DNA of 14,537 nucleotides from CAJBLF01 sp964495825 (lineage in GTDB: Bacteria > Patescibacteriota > Gracilibacteria > Absconditabacterales > Absconditicoccaceae): NCBI GenBank assembly GCA_964495825.1, contig CAZBWI010000054.1:1-14537 (forward strand), given 5' to 3'. Each line of letters opens with the position of its first letter. The stretch's first letter is position 1. Of this stretch, positions 1 through 11,037 are shown piece by piece. The translations under genes were made by a program, and so were the position numbers. The notes under the pieces are model-generated. The model ran no database searches, had not been told where the DNA came from, and saw only the letters and a list, made by a program, of their open reading frames with translations.

Positions 1-132
1 ACGTTTGATATGATAAACACTACAGAGTTGATCATTGAAAAAACGAGTTTGCAAGGGGCAAAAGACATATCAATTGAATTGAAAGTTTTCGGAGTTATTG
101 TAAGAGGAGATTATGAAAGTTTAACTGAGTAA
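1..132 (+). CDS. 3' end of an unidentified gene (partial)
   Basis: Frame 1 is open from the first base to a UAA at 130-132 and encodes the last 43 residues of a protein whose start lies outside the window. The visible tail alternates charged and hydrophobic residues (ISIELKVFGVIVRGDYESL), as in one or two beta strands. It contains no UGA codon. I do not recognise the family. The remote resemblance to beta-rich C-termini of pilus-assembly proteins is too weak to use. The gene could start internally at the ATG at 10, but a 40-residue protein is less likely than a truncated longer one. Confidence 0.55.
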   Translation, partial: TFDMINTTELIIEKTSLQGAKDISIELKVFGVIVRGDYESLTE

Positions 133-250
133 CCAAGAAAAAATTCAGTCTCCACCTAAAGGAATGTGAATTTAGATTTAATTGTTGAATAGAGTGAGAA
201 AATATGTATACTAAGTTATTGAAACTTTTAAAAGAGTATGTGAAAATTTG

Positions 251-281
251 TTGCTAAAGTACTCTAGATCCTTTTTATAAT
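251..281 (+). promoter_or_regulatory. putative promoter for the 353-793 gene
   Basis: A perfect -10 box TATAAT lies at 276-281. The best -35 candidate is TTGCTA at 251-256, with a long 19-bp spacer, so the -35 is weak. Transcription would begin near 288, leaving a leader of about 65 nt before the ATG at 353. The rest of 133-352 is AT-rich with no supported gene; a 17-codon ORF at 204-257 is probably chance. Confidence 0.4.
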
Positions 282-352
282 ATGTTTGGTACATATTATT
301 GAAATACTGATCAGATTGATTATAAAATATTAAAATACAAAAATGATATCAT

Positions 353-793
353 ATGAAAAAACAAAAAATTCTTATCCTGCATTGTAAAGAAAATCTTCTC
401 TCACAAGAGGTCCTTACAGCATATTGCCGTCAGTATGAACAACAAGGACATCAGGTAAGCTTACAGAGTATTGATGGGGTTGTGAAGGATACATATCTGT
501 ATCATCATTTGATTCAATATGCTACTAGCATATCTCAATCAGATGAAGTTCATATCTTTGTTGGTGGTGCTACAGATTGGAAGAACTATTTTCTCTTAGG
601 GATGATATTTTTCGAAGCTTATCTTCATCCACAAAAAAAAATTAGCATCATACAAGATGAAAATGCTATGATAGATGGACAGTTATTGTTGAAGTTTGAA
701 AAAAATGATTTTGAAATTATGCTGGAGGAATGGGAAAAATCTCAACATGAAAAAAATTTGATTCAAAATTTGAAAATAGCGCCATGTGAGTAA
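353..793 (+). CDS. small hypothetical protein, Rossmann-like pattern
   Basis: The gene encodes 146 residues, from ATG to UAA, with no UGA codons. No signal peptide or membrane segment is visible, so it is probably cytoplasmic. The pattern is beta/alpha: strand KILILHC (5-11), a helix, strand DEVHIFVGG (64-72), a loop with a following hydrophobic helix around LLGMIFFEAY (81-90), then strand KKISIIQ (95-101). Strand, then a Gly-rich or acidic loop, then a helix recalls nucleoside 2-deoxyribosyltransferase-like folds. No catalytic signature is convincing, so this is only a fold guess. The acidic, lysine-rich C-terminus looks helical. It has its own promoter and a strong terminator, so it is probably monocistronic. 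No Shine-Dalgarno sequence precedes the start. Confidence 0.8.
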   Translation: MKKQKILILHCKENLLSQEVLTAYCRQYEQQGHQVSLQSIDGVVKDTYLYHHLIQYATSISQSDEVHIFVGGATDWKNYFLLGMIFFEAYLHPQKKISIIQDENAMIDGQLLLKFEKNDFEIMLEEWEKSQHEKNLIQNLKIAPCE

Positions 794-816
794 AACATCT
801 TGGAATTATACTTATG

Positions 817-847
817 CTCTCGTTAGTATACTAATGAGAGTTTTTTT
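817..847 (+). terminator. rho-independent terminator after 353-793
   Basis: A 10-bp stem (817-826 with 831-840, one G-U pair) closes a TATA tetraloop and is followed directly by seven T residues at 841-847. It lies 24 bp after the UAA of the upstream gene. The T-tract exists only in the + direction, so it should mainly terminate + transcription. The convergent minus-strand gene ends at 892. Confidence 0.9.
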
Positions 848-891
848 ACATTAGGATGTTGAGAAGGTGAGATCAAAACTCCAAACAAACA

Positions 892-2310
892 TTATTGTAT
901 CAATTTCTGTACTTTTTCATATCACAATTTATCAAGTCTATAAAGAATCAATATGACGTAAATTCTAAATTCTTTGATACTGATGGTATAGTTGGTCATA
1001 AGTCATAATTTTTTGATAGCTTCGAGGTGCTTACTATACCAATCGATTCTTGCTTTGAGAGGGATATTGAGCTTAAGTGCTTCTGTAATATTTTTTAAGG
1101 TATGTATAGCTATATTTCTTACACGATCAAAAAAAGTATATTCATTAGGTTTCAGATTGTAGGTGTTTCTGAAGAGCATTCTAGAAAGGATAGTGACAAA
1201 TTGATCTCTCGTAACAAAATGATTTGGATTAAATACCGTGTCAGGATTACCATAGTAATCCAATCCCATGATACCAAGCTGGCATGATAATTTCATATAA
1301 TATTTGAGCTCATCGCTTTCGTTGTTGATATCAGAAAATTCACATATCCTGTTAGTATCTGGGATAATTTTTAATGCTTTGATAGCAAATTCTGATGCTA
1401 TTTTAGCAGCAAATTTTCTATACAAAATTCCATCGAGGTTGGCATCTTTGATATTGTTTGCACTAATCATACCAAGTGTATATGCTCGTTGATAGGCATC
1501 TATCCGTTCTGCAGGATATGATGTGCTAGAATGGATAATTGGAGTATCTGGTGATGCATAATGATATGCTGGCCATAATGAAGGAAGCGCAGGAGTATCT
1601 AGAGAAGGTGGAGTACAAGGTCAACAAATATCGTTGTAATAGGTACTATAACAACTTCTTTGTTTACATAGATCAGAATACAACCACCACGATCCGATAC
1701 TTATTCCTCCTCATGCGTCCAGTGATACAGGAGTAGTAGCAAGATAGATGATAAAAGTAGCTCCAGTAGTATTGCCTGCTTTATCAGTTACGATGAGTTG
1801 ATATGTACCATTGGTAGATATAGTGGATCAATTGGTGAAAGGAATACCATTGAGCGTAGCAGTGATACCAGGAAGATTATCGAAAAAAGTTATCGTTACC
1901 GGTGTGGTATATGTTACTCCTTCAGCTACTCAAACAACTGTCGGAGGGGTATTGTCTATCCGATCTATGATTTGGGTAGTTGTTAAAAGTGACCAGGTAT
2001 TACCAGTAGAGTATTGTGCTCCGGTTGTAAACGGACCAGTACCTCGATAAAATCAGAAAGTATAGGTGCCATTTTCTCGTATGCCGGTTTGATTTTCTCT
2101 GATACCATCACCAGTGATGGAAACATACACAAATCCGCTTACATATGTACCGGTGATATGTGGTGGTGTATATACCACTTCATATGGTGGAGGTAATATC
2201 ATAATGTTAGTAGGTACAGTCACATCTCCAAAAACACATCCTGTTGTAAATAATATTCATCAGAGGATGAAGATAGAAAATGAGTGTAATGTATGCCCCA
2301 AAATTTTCAC
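892..2310 (-). CDS. secreted Ig-like / S-layer-homology-like surface protein
   Basis: With UGA read as Gly, the minus strand is open from about 2364 down to a UAA at 892-894. From a GTG at 2308-2310 it encodes 472 residues with nine in-frame UGA codons (for example 2260, 2257, 2053, 1711, 1003, 922). Residues 1-27 form a signal peptide ending FTTGC, possibly a degenerate lipobox with Cys25. An Ig-like domain follows at about 118-192 (starts IDNTPPTVVG, ends VTDKAGNTTGATF). A Cys cluster, C-x4-C-x8-C-x2-C, lies at 215-232. Residues 290-380 look like an S-layer-homology module (CQLGIMGLDY, then FNPNHFVTRDQF and SRML), and the C-terminal 70 residues resemble a second half-module. This suggests an envelope-anchored surface protein. 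No in-frame ATG exists near the N-terminus, so the start is GTG or TTG (2326-2328), or there is an indel. Confidence 0.82.
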
Positions 2311-2439
2311 TTCGATGGTTCATGACAAATAAAATACCTGTATATATATCTTTACTCTATGTATCTAAGATATTCAGGAAAACAAGTGTTTTTTTACAAA
2401 AATATTATGTATATTTTATTTTAAAAGGCAAGTAATTAT

Positions 2440-2454
2440 AAAAAAAAGGGGGGG
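2440..2454. repeat. A8-G7 homopolymer tract in divergent intergenic region
   Basis: Eight A residues (2440-2447) run directly into seven G residues (2448-2454), just upstream of the proposed -35 of the giant surface gene. A run of seven G is striking in such AT-rich DNA. Homopolymer G tracts beside surface-protein promoters can vary in length by slippage. Whether this one varies cannot be seen from a single sequence. The rest of 2311-2507 is AT-rich with no gene. Confidence 0.6.
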
Positions 2455-2459
2455 TATTT

Positions 2460-2488
2460 TTGTTTCTTTGTTCCATTCTGCATATAAT
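2460..2488 (+). promoter_or_regulatory. promoter of the giant surface protein gene
   Basis: The elements are TTGTTT at 2460-2465, a 17-bp spacer, and a perfect TATAAT at 2483-2488. Transcription should start near 2495. That favours the ATG at 2533 over the in-frame GTG at 2509, which would leave a leader of only about 14 nt. No Shine-Dalgarno sequence is visible before either start. Confidence 0.65.
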
Positions 2489-2532
2489 AGTAGTGCACAA
2501 ACAATTGTGTGGTTTATCTTTCAAGAACGTAT

Positions 2533-5500
2533 ATGTTCGATTTGTGCGAAAAAAAAATTCAAAATTGTAAGATACTGAATATTATTCAGAAGATTTTTTG
2601 TAAAACAAAAAAACATATACATCATGTTCATAAAAAAATAATACATCATACCTATAGGCATAAACATCATGGATTGATGTATATTCATCTTGTGTTGTTG
2701 TTGATCATCTTTAACTTGTATAGCTTTACAGTATACAACAAAGCTGATGATATAGCATTGCCGACAGATGAAATGGGTATAAGTATACAAAATGAACCAA
2801 ATATATTTGCTGAAGAACAAACAAACACACAAGGAGAAGATCTATCAAGTACAAGCACAGAAAATCAAAATATTAGTATAGAAACGACAACTACAACAGG
2901 AAATGTATCAGATGTTAGCGAAGAAATGCCTGAACAAACATGATCAGATAATACCTATGATCAATCGAAATCAATAGACCTATGATCAGAGAATATCTCT
3001 GGTGATAATGAATATTTCTCATGAATATTAGAACATTTGAGTTGAGAAATACTGTATAATATTTCTGGTGATGTTGTCTGACAAGTACAAATAGCATCAG
3101 GAAATATTACTCCTGTAGATGAAAGTGGTGTTTCATTATTACCACAACCTTTGTCAGTTATCTATCCAGCTAAAAATATACAAATCACTACTTGATGATA
3201 TATTCTATGGGATAGTCTGAGTTCCGTAACAACAACGTGATGAGAATATTGAGCTACATATTGCTCTCGTATTGCTTACGAAAATATTTCACGTATTTTG
3301 AAAGCATGAGTATGGACTCGAAGAGAAACAAATGATTTCGTATTGCAAGGAGATGCAGAACAATTGATTACTCAATGATTGCAAGATAAAAGATTGCTTG
3401 AGGTGACTACACAACAGATACAAAAGATATTTAGTGGAGATATTGGTCTAGCATATGGATATGTCTATGATGTATATGCAAGTTTTATGAGTGCTGGAGA
3501 AAAAGTCTATCATAGAATTACTGTTCTATATACAAAAAACCCCGCAGTAAGTGATGGGACAGGTGGGCAACGATGGGTACTTGATCCTTTGCGCGGATCG
3601 AGGACTATAGAGCCACAATTATTTACAGATTATATGGCATATTATGAAGATAAAGTCGATCTTCAACGATATATTGGGCAAGCATATATTCCTTCTGTAA
3701 TCATGGAAAAATTTTTTGATGCTAATGATATTCATAGATTACTGAGGAATGTTTTTGATGAAGAAAAAGATATCACAGATGGAGTAGATAAAAGAGAAAA
3801 TGGAGACGGAGAATTAACATGAACAACATTGACATGAGAAATATATACAGATCAACAAAAGGGTTGAAATACAGAAATGATAACCTGAGAAATACAAACA
3901 GGAGAAAATATTCTTGAGAATACATGACAAACGATTTCTCCTTCGGTATCATGAACTAGTATCACATGAACAATATCCCAAATATCATGAGGCATCGAAA
4001 GTATGACAGGAGCAATAACAGAAGGCATTACGGAATGATATTTTACTAAGGCATACGAAAAGTGAGAATATAACCAAAAGATTATAGAACTTCAGAAACT
4101 CCTCAATCGAATAGGTCTTTATTCAGGTGATATGGATGGTATCTATTCCGATACTGTTATTGAAGGTGTTTATGGATATCAATTGATGTATGCTATCTTA
4201 ACACCTCAAGATCCAGTGCGTCTGAGATGATATCTTGGGCCAAGTACGAGAAAATCATTGAATATATTATACATTACATACCAATGACAACAGGATAAAG
4301 AGATAAAAAAAATGAAAGGGTCTAAATGCAAACAAGAAGATCTAACTTGTAGAAGGCAAGAGTTAGAACAAAAGCTTTCTACTAGATGATATACATTGAA
4401 ACAAAAGGGATTGGTCAAGATGTCCAAGAAGGCGCTAATAGGATCAGAAAAGATTGATATGGATGAAATATGAACAGAGTTATCTCTTCCTATTGTTGTG
4501 CAATCTATCAATGCATTAAGCGGAAAAAAAGCAGAAATTCAGATACCAGAATGAACAATCATTACAACAGCAGATGGTGAAATGTTTACTTGAGAGTTGC
4601 TACCACCAACATTTATTGATAAAGAAGGAATACAAACTCCTGATCAGCAAGAAGTATTGGCTGCGATCAATGTGTGAAATAATAACCATATTCAGTTTGT
4701 GGATGAAAGTGGTAATGCGATCTACGCTACATTGAGAGTTCCTGCTCCATGAGCAAATATTTGAGATACAGTAGAGGTGTATTATTCTGAAAATGGGCAA
4801 AATCGGATATATATGCATTCAGTATCGATACAGGATATTGATGGTGAGTCATATGCAGTATTTGAATCCAATCATTGTACGCAATTTTATCTAGGCATGA
4901 TGACAGGTTCGTTTAGTATCAATAATGATGCTGCATATACGACATGATTAGCAGTTATTTTAAATAGCAATGTAACGGGAGCTACCCACATGAGATTCTG
5001 AAATACTATTGCAGAAAGAGATGCTGCAAGTTGGGTAAGTTATGCTACAGGATACGCTTGGAATCTTACAGGACTGTATTCTGGAGAAGTGAAATGGGTA
5101 TATGCACAATTTTCTGGAAATGGTGTCGTGAGAAATGTGTCAGATAGTATCGTATATGATATCAATTCATGAGTGAATACATCAGGATTACAGTTACATA
5201 TCAATGCATCTACTGGAGGTACAAGGTTTTATGATATAGGTCCTAGAAACCTAGTCTTTACAGGAATAGGTGGAGCGTACAAGACTATACGATCATGAGA
5301 GGAAGTGATAAGCCTCAATGGTACCTCACAATATATAGAGAACACCTCAGGATTTATTACAGGATATCCATTTACTATTTCTGCTCGAATAAAACCAAAT
5401 GTTGTAAATACTACCCAGACGATAGCTATGTTTGGAAATAGTGCGACAAACACTACATTTTATGGTATCCGTTTAGTAAATGCCAAAGCAGTCGCTGTAT

Positions 5501-8500
5501 GAAGTAATACTACTGCGAGATCAGCTACAAATACGACTACTTTGGTAGCAGGAAGATGGTATCATATCATCGGTGTATTTAATAGTGCTACGAGTAGGAC
5601 GATCTACGTAGATAATGCTAATCCTGTGACAAATACATCTACAGCTACATTTTCTGCAACCAATCCTCGCCGAAGAATTGGAAGACGTCCTGGTACTTCT
5701 ACTACAAATTATTTTAATGGAAATATAGATGAAGTACGTGTATACAACAAGGCATTAACGGCGGAAGAAAGGCAAGCTATTTTTATGGTTCCTCCGACTT
5801 TTGATACACAGACAGCATTTACAGGGACGCTTACGTTGTATGGGTCTTTGTGAGATAAAATGTTGTTTCCGACATTGGTAATTAGTGGGATAAAATATGA
5901 AACAACTGGAGATGGCCCAGGAAGATGGAAGACTTCATCCATGATTACCTGACTTGTTGATGGTATATACGATGTTAGGATTAATTATATGAATGTCTAC
6001 GGCAAAACAGGAACAGTAATATATTCATGAGGATTAGTAATCAATACATCATGACCTCATATTATCTATACTACTACATGATGGACAAATAGTGATGTGA
6101 TTGCTATGCTCACTTGACTTGATCCTACCTATATGATTGTCAATAATTTTGGAAGTGAGTTTTATACATTTACCGGTAATGGTAATTTTGTATATCAATT
6201 TGTAGATAAACAATGAACTACGTGAAGTGTGTCTGCAACCGTAAATTGGATAGATAAGACAGCACCAATATTTGAAGGCGTAGTTTCCTGAGCGACATAT
6301 ACAGGAACATTATCAGGGAATATATATATGGCTAATGTTATAATTTCGTTCAATGATGAACATCTTTCGTGAGCAACATTAAATGGAGTCCCATATAGTT
6401 CATGAACTATAATTACTGGAGAAGGACAGTATACGTTCATTGTTACGGATCTTGCAGGTAATTCGACCTGAGCGACCTTTAGTATAAAATTTTCTACAGA
6501 ACATAAAATACATAATCAATTGATCAATTCATGATATGTTGTAGGAAATACAAGTTTAGTACCTTTGGATCAAAATTATTATATCTGAAATGCTAATATT
6601 GATATGGCTCCGTTTACAGGTAGTTTGCTTCTTCCGACTGTAATACAATCATCGAATACTTTCTGAGGAAATCTTGCAGAAGTGGAAATACCTGCATGAG
6701 CGGTTCTTGAAAATACAGGAGCAATACCATTTGTAGGAATACTTAATGTTCCGACATTCCAGACACCGAGCAATTATGATTCCGCAATAGGTACGACCGC
6801 TATTTCAGCGATCGATGTAGGAAGTACAAACCATATCTACTTTAAGGATACGGGGGGTAATAATCTCTTTGTTACGTACAGGATGCCGGTTCCTGGCAGA
6901 AGCGAAGGAGATTTAGTAGATGTCTTTATGTCAGAGGACGGAACTAATTTCTCATATTATACTACCGTACATACAATATTGATTGGTGGTAATCCATATG
7001 TGGTTTTTGAAGCAACACATATGAGTGTAGTAGTCACTGCAGTCAACAATGGACTCAATATTTCTGCGGACAAAGCTGCTAATTCTACCAGTTGATCTGC
7101 ATATACATTATTGTCTAATATCGTGATTGCAGAAGGTGCTAACAATGATTTAGCACAGAGTCAAACTAACGTAACACTTATCCTTACTGCTCCGATCAAT
7201 TGGAGATTTAGCGCAGGAAGCTGAACGGTTTCCTATATAGCAGGTAGGGATATTACAGCAGCTTCTATATCGGTGACGGCATCGACTATCACAGTGACCT
7301 TTACGACGGACGCTAATGCAAACAAGAGGGACACAATAACTCTTAGTGGTATCTATGTACAAGCAATAACAGGTAATGTTTTGCCTTCATCGTGAAATAT
7401 TTTGAGAACCTCAGCAAATCCAGGAACAGCTACGATAGTTGGAATAACTAATGATATAACAAACTTCGGATCACTATCCCAGACTTTTGGTACACAAAAA
7501 TATTTAGCAATCACTTTACCTGGACAGGAATTTGTAGCTGGTAGTGGAAATAGTGGTGTTGCAATGAATCAGTATACAGATACATTATTCGTTATACCTT
7601 CGATAACTGCAGCTGATCAATTTTATAATATTGTCACTTCATATTCAGGCAACAAGACATTGACCTATACTTGACCAGGAGGTGCACCGATGTATACCAC
7701 AGGAGTTACTTTCATCAATGGGCAATCTACAACAACACTGAATACTATATTGACGGAAATAAAAACAGGAGTGATGATTTCAGTGAGTGATGGAACTGTC
7801 AGTGGACCATGGAGTTCTCCGTTTGATGTTCTGCAATGAGCATATATTACTCTTAATTATTATCCATTGACTTGGTATGAGGATCAAACACAAAATAATG
7901 GAAGTATAGTATGAACTATAAAGGTTACTTTATCTACAGGAACATTTAGTGACCAAACACCATCATATATTCAACTCACGAATATTCCGGCAGGGCTGAC
8001 GGGAATATATACATTAAGTGGGAATCATACACTCTTAGTACAATTGACAGGACATGCAGTATCACATACTAGTGGAGATAGTATATACAATGCGACAATG
8101 ACATTATTATCTGGTGCTTTTTCTGGTAATATATATCCGTATATCAAAAATCCTTCACAAACGTGAATTGCTATAGTGTTTTTTGATTCGTATGTCTGAT
8201 CTGGTATTTTGCCAAGTGATGATACTATGATAGATGCAGATACGTATTCATGAGGAGTAGGTGATTGTTCTGATGGTAAATGTCAAAGAATGAACTATGG
8301 TGCCATGACATATCTATGTGCTTCAGATTTCGGTTCAAAAGTATTATTTAGATTTAATCTCCACAATACACTTCCTACATGAGCAGTAGTAACTTCTGCA
8401 ACCTTGAATTTGTATAGATATGATATTCCATCAAGTACTTTGGCTACATGATTTACTATCAAACGTATTATTAACAATCCATGATGGATAGAAGGAACAA

Positions 8501-10902
8501 GATCAGCACAAGAAGCTTTGACAGGAGAACCAAATTACATTCAACGTAAATGGAAAGAAGAAAATTGGTATAATGGAAGTCCAGGTATGCAAAAAGATTT
8601 AGATTATGCAAGTACTAATTTGATTTCGATAGCATGATTTACTTGATCAAATAACGCTTCATATATGCAAGCTTTCCCATTTACTTCATATGGAAATCAA
8701 ATTGTACAATCGTGGATAGATACCCCGGAAAACAATCAGTGAATACTAATGACAGATATTCCTAATACATGGTTGTGTATAGCATCCAAAGAATATACTA
8801 CTTCTTCATATAGACCTTCCTTATATGTGACCTATTATATAGATCAGACACCTCCACAATTAGTAAGCGTAGATCCTGCTACTGCTTCTACATGAGTTGC
8901 TACACAGACTAATGTATTGCTTACCTTCAATGAGCCAGTATGGGCAGTATCTGGTAAGTATCTTACTATCCACAAACTATCTGATGATAGTATAGTAGAA
9001 CAGATTGCAGTTGCTGATACATGATTGGTAACTACATATGATTGAACAGTTATAGTAACACTTTCTGAGCCTTTACAAAGCAATACGTGATATTATATAA
9101 CTATGGAATCATGAGCATTGAGAGATAGGGGATATAATAGCTTTGAGGGGTTTTCAGGTAAAACTTTCCGATGGTTTACTACGATTGACACTTCTCAGAT
9201 ACCAACAATTACTTGAGCATATACAACCTGAATATATGCTCATACTGGTACTATGGGAGGAATAATAGAGTCTATAGGTACAGATGCCATCCAAGAAAGA
9301 GGAATTTGTCGATCTACTATTCCATGATTTAATAATTGTGATGGAACAACAATAATAAGTGAAACCGGCACATGGAATACAACATGAATATTTGCTCTTG
9401 AAGTTACAAATTTACCAGCAGGAACAGTAATATATTACAAGGCATTTGCACGTAATAGTTATGGTAGTTCATATTCTTTGTCAAATAGTATACAGACGAG
9501 ACCAGATGCTCCTATACTCTTACCATCGACAAAAATAGATAATGATAGTTTCGTGATACATCGAACAAATGTTACCTGAGCTACAAGTTATGCAGTATAT
9601 GTAGCAACAGATTCATGATATACACAATATGTTTCTGGATATAGCCCATTGACAGGTATTACGTGAAATTCTTTCAAAATAGAAGGATTGGAAAGAACAA
9701 CCCAATATTATTATAAGATGACGGCAATCAATAGTCAGTGAGAAAGTGAATTTTCTACTACGACATGAGTAACAACAACATTTTATCCTACACCTGTCGC
9801 ATGGCTTAAATTTGAAGAGACGTCAGGGAACGTGGCATATGATAGTGCAGAGTGATCATATCATGATGGAATCAATCTTAATGCAAATATTAATCAAATA
9901 GGAATAGATGGAAGAGCATATTGCTATAATGGTACAAATGCAGATGTGAATATTGTTAATTTTAATTATGCGCAAAGCTTCACTATAGGATTTTGGTTTA
10001 AAACTACATCTACCTGAAATAATATGCACCTATTCTCTCATTGAGGAGATACTGATCCTAGCAGTATAAATGTTGTATTGGATGGAGCAAGTCAAACATT
10101 GAAAACATATATCAACGGTAATCAATCAACGTTTGTTTTGTGAAGTGGTGTATATACATTATTAACTAATGGACAACGACATTATTATACAGTAAGTGTA
10201 GATAATAGCCAAACAGTACCATGAAAATATCGTGTAGTGGTATATGTAGATGGAATATATCAATTGATAGATGAATCGATGAATAGTACACTCTATGCAC
10301 CATTACCAAACCTTGTGATAGGAAGAATGAGTACAACAACCGTGGGATATTATAGTTGATGTATTGATGATTTCCGTATTTTTGATCAGGTGCTTACTAC
10401 CGGAGAGGTTATGGATTTGTTTCAACAGTTGTCACAAAATATTACAGGAAATATACAAATTCAAAGCCCTATATCTTTTGATTTCGGTGAGCGGGATGTT
10501 AGTGATCAAATGTTTACTATAGAGAAGGTCTTCAGCTGAGTAAATGATTATTTTAAAGTCACAGATGAGGTAGGTGCAGATGCAGGATATTATACTACTA
10601 TACAGATGAGTACTATTTCCAATGAAAGTGGTGATAGTATTCCATATACTGCAATAGCAGTGAGGGCTTTGAATGGTATCGTAACCTTGGCATGACAAAA
10701 TAATCCGAGAGTATATTCAGCAATAACGTGAGTATATCAATATTTTAATGGACCATTAACCTTTATTCAGAGAGATAGTGATACGAATTACTGAATTATA
10801 GGAACATATGGAATACAAACATCATGGAAGATCGATGTTCCAGCTCTTCAAAATATTTGAGATTATACAGGAGTTATTACATATACGCTGTACGAAAGGT
10901 AA
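2533..10902 (+). CDS. giant multidomain membrane-anchored surface protein (2,789 aa)
   Basis: One frame runs from ATG 2533 to UAA 10900-10902 and is interrupted only by about 90 in-frame UGA codons, read as Gly. Order of parts (residues): a His/Lys-rich cytoplasmic head (24-46); one TM anchor (47-66); a Ser/Thr-rich stalk; a possible papain- or transglutaminase-like domain (210-410) with candidate Cys244, His327 and Asp351; a PG_binding_1-like domain (512-580, LQKLLNRIGLYSGDMDG); a beta module (668-788), repeated at 1383-1504; LamG/concanavalin-like domain 1 (923-1086); Ig-like domains (1090-1322); further beta domains; a DNRLRE-like domain (1897-2101); a Big_5-like domain (2103-2220, starts TPPQLVSVDPA); two Fn3-like domains (2220-2420); LamG 2 (2421-2636); and a WxL-like C-terminus (2637-2789, ends GDYTGVITYTLYER). 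It probably binds cell wall and glycans on itself or a partner cell. The domain names are motif-level inferences; the single long frame is directly seen. Confidence 0.9.
4534..4896 (+). repeat. beta module, copy 1, inside the giant protein
   Basis: This encodes residues 668-788. Shared landmarks with copy 2 are IPEG near the start, a later AI-x-VG-x3-H/N-I-x-F segment, a V/M-P-x-PG turn followed by GD-x-V-x-V-x-x-SE, and a final YAVFES-x-H. It appears to be an internal duplication that diverged at the DNA level. Confidence 0.6.
6679..7044 (+). repeat. beta module, copy 2, inside the giant protein
   Basis: This encodes residues 1383-1504 and matches copy 1 along its length: IPAGAVLEN, then AIDVGSTNHIYF, then MPVPGRSEGDLVDVFMSEDG, then YVVFEATH. 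It sits after the Ig-like domain, whereas copy 1 precedes LamG 1. I do not recognise the family; a ZU5-like or other beta-sandwich fold is possible. Confidence 0.6.
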
Positions 10903-10922
10903 TTATCAAAAAACATAGAAGT

Positions 10923-10948
10923 AAGAGCACAATATGTGCTCTTTTTTT
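10923..10948 (+). terminator. rho-independent terminator of the giant gene
   Basis: An 8-bp perfect stem (AAGAGCAC with GTGCTCTT) closes a five-base loop and runs into a T7 tract at 10942-10948, 20 bp after the UAA. It separates the giant gene from the lipoprotein operon downstream. Confidence 0.93.
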
Positions 10949-10973
10949 ATACTATTACCTATCCAGACTTTGC

Positions 10974-11001
10974 TTGAAAATGTTTGTAAGAATCATATAA
11001 A
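10974..11001 (+). promoter_or_regulatory. promoter of the lipoprotein / WxL-partner operon
   Basis: TTGAAA at 10974-10979, a 16-bp spacer and TATAAA at 10996-11001 put the transcription start near 11008, about 30 nt before the ATG at 11038. Because a strong terminator lies just upstream, the downstream genes need their own promoter, and this is the best candidate. Confidence 0.55.
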
Positions 11002-11037
11002 CAAATATCTTTTTTTATTTATTTATTTCATGGAGAT

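Noticed and set aside
204..257. 17-codon ORF upstream of the 353-793 gene
   Set aside because: Too short, with no initiation signal, and it overlaps the proposed -35 region.
10432..10698. 88-codon minus-strand ORF antisense to the end of the giant gene
   Set aside because: It is fully covered by the WxL-like C-terminal coding region, whose reading is strongly supported; no promoter or protein signature supports the antisense frame.
2533..10902. A decayed pseudogene or several small separate genes
   Set aside because: Only UGA interrupts the frame, never UAA or UAG over almost 2,800 codons, and domains continue smoothly across the UGA positions. Decay would create all three stops and frameshifts.
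2533..10902. Phage tail fibre or prophage region
   Set aside because: The N-terminal TM anchor, peptidoglycan-binding domain and neighbouring lipoprotein and WxL-partner genes point to a cellular surface protein; no phage structural or replication genes are present.
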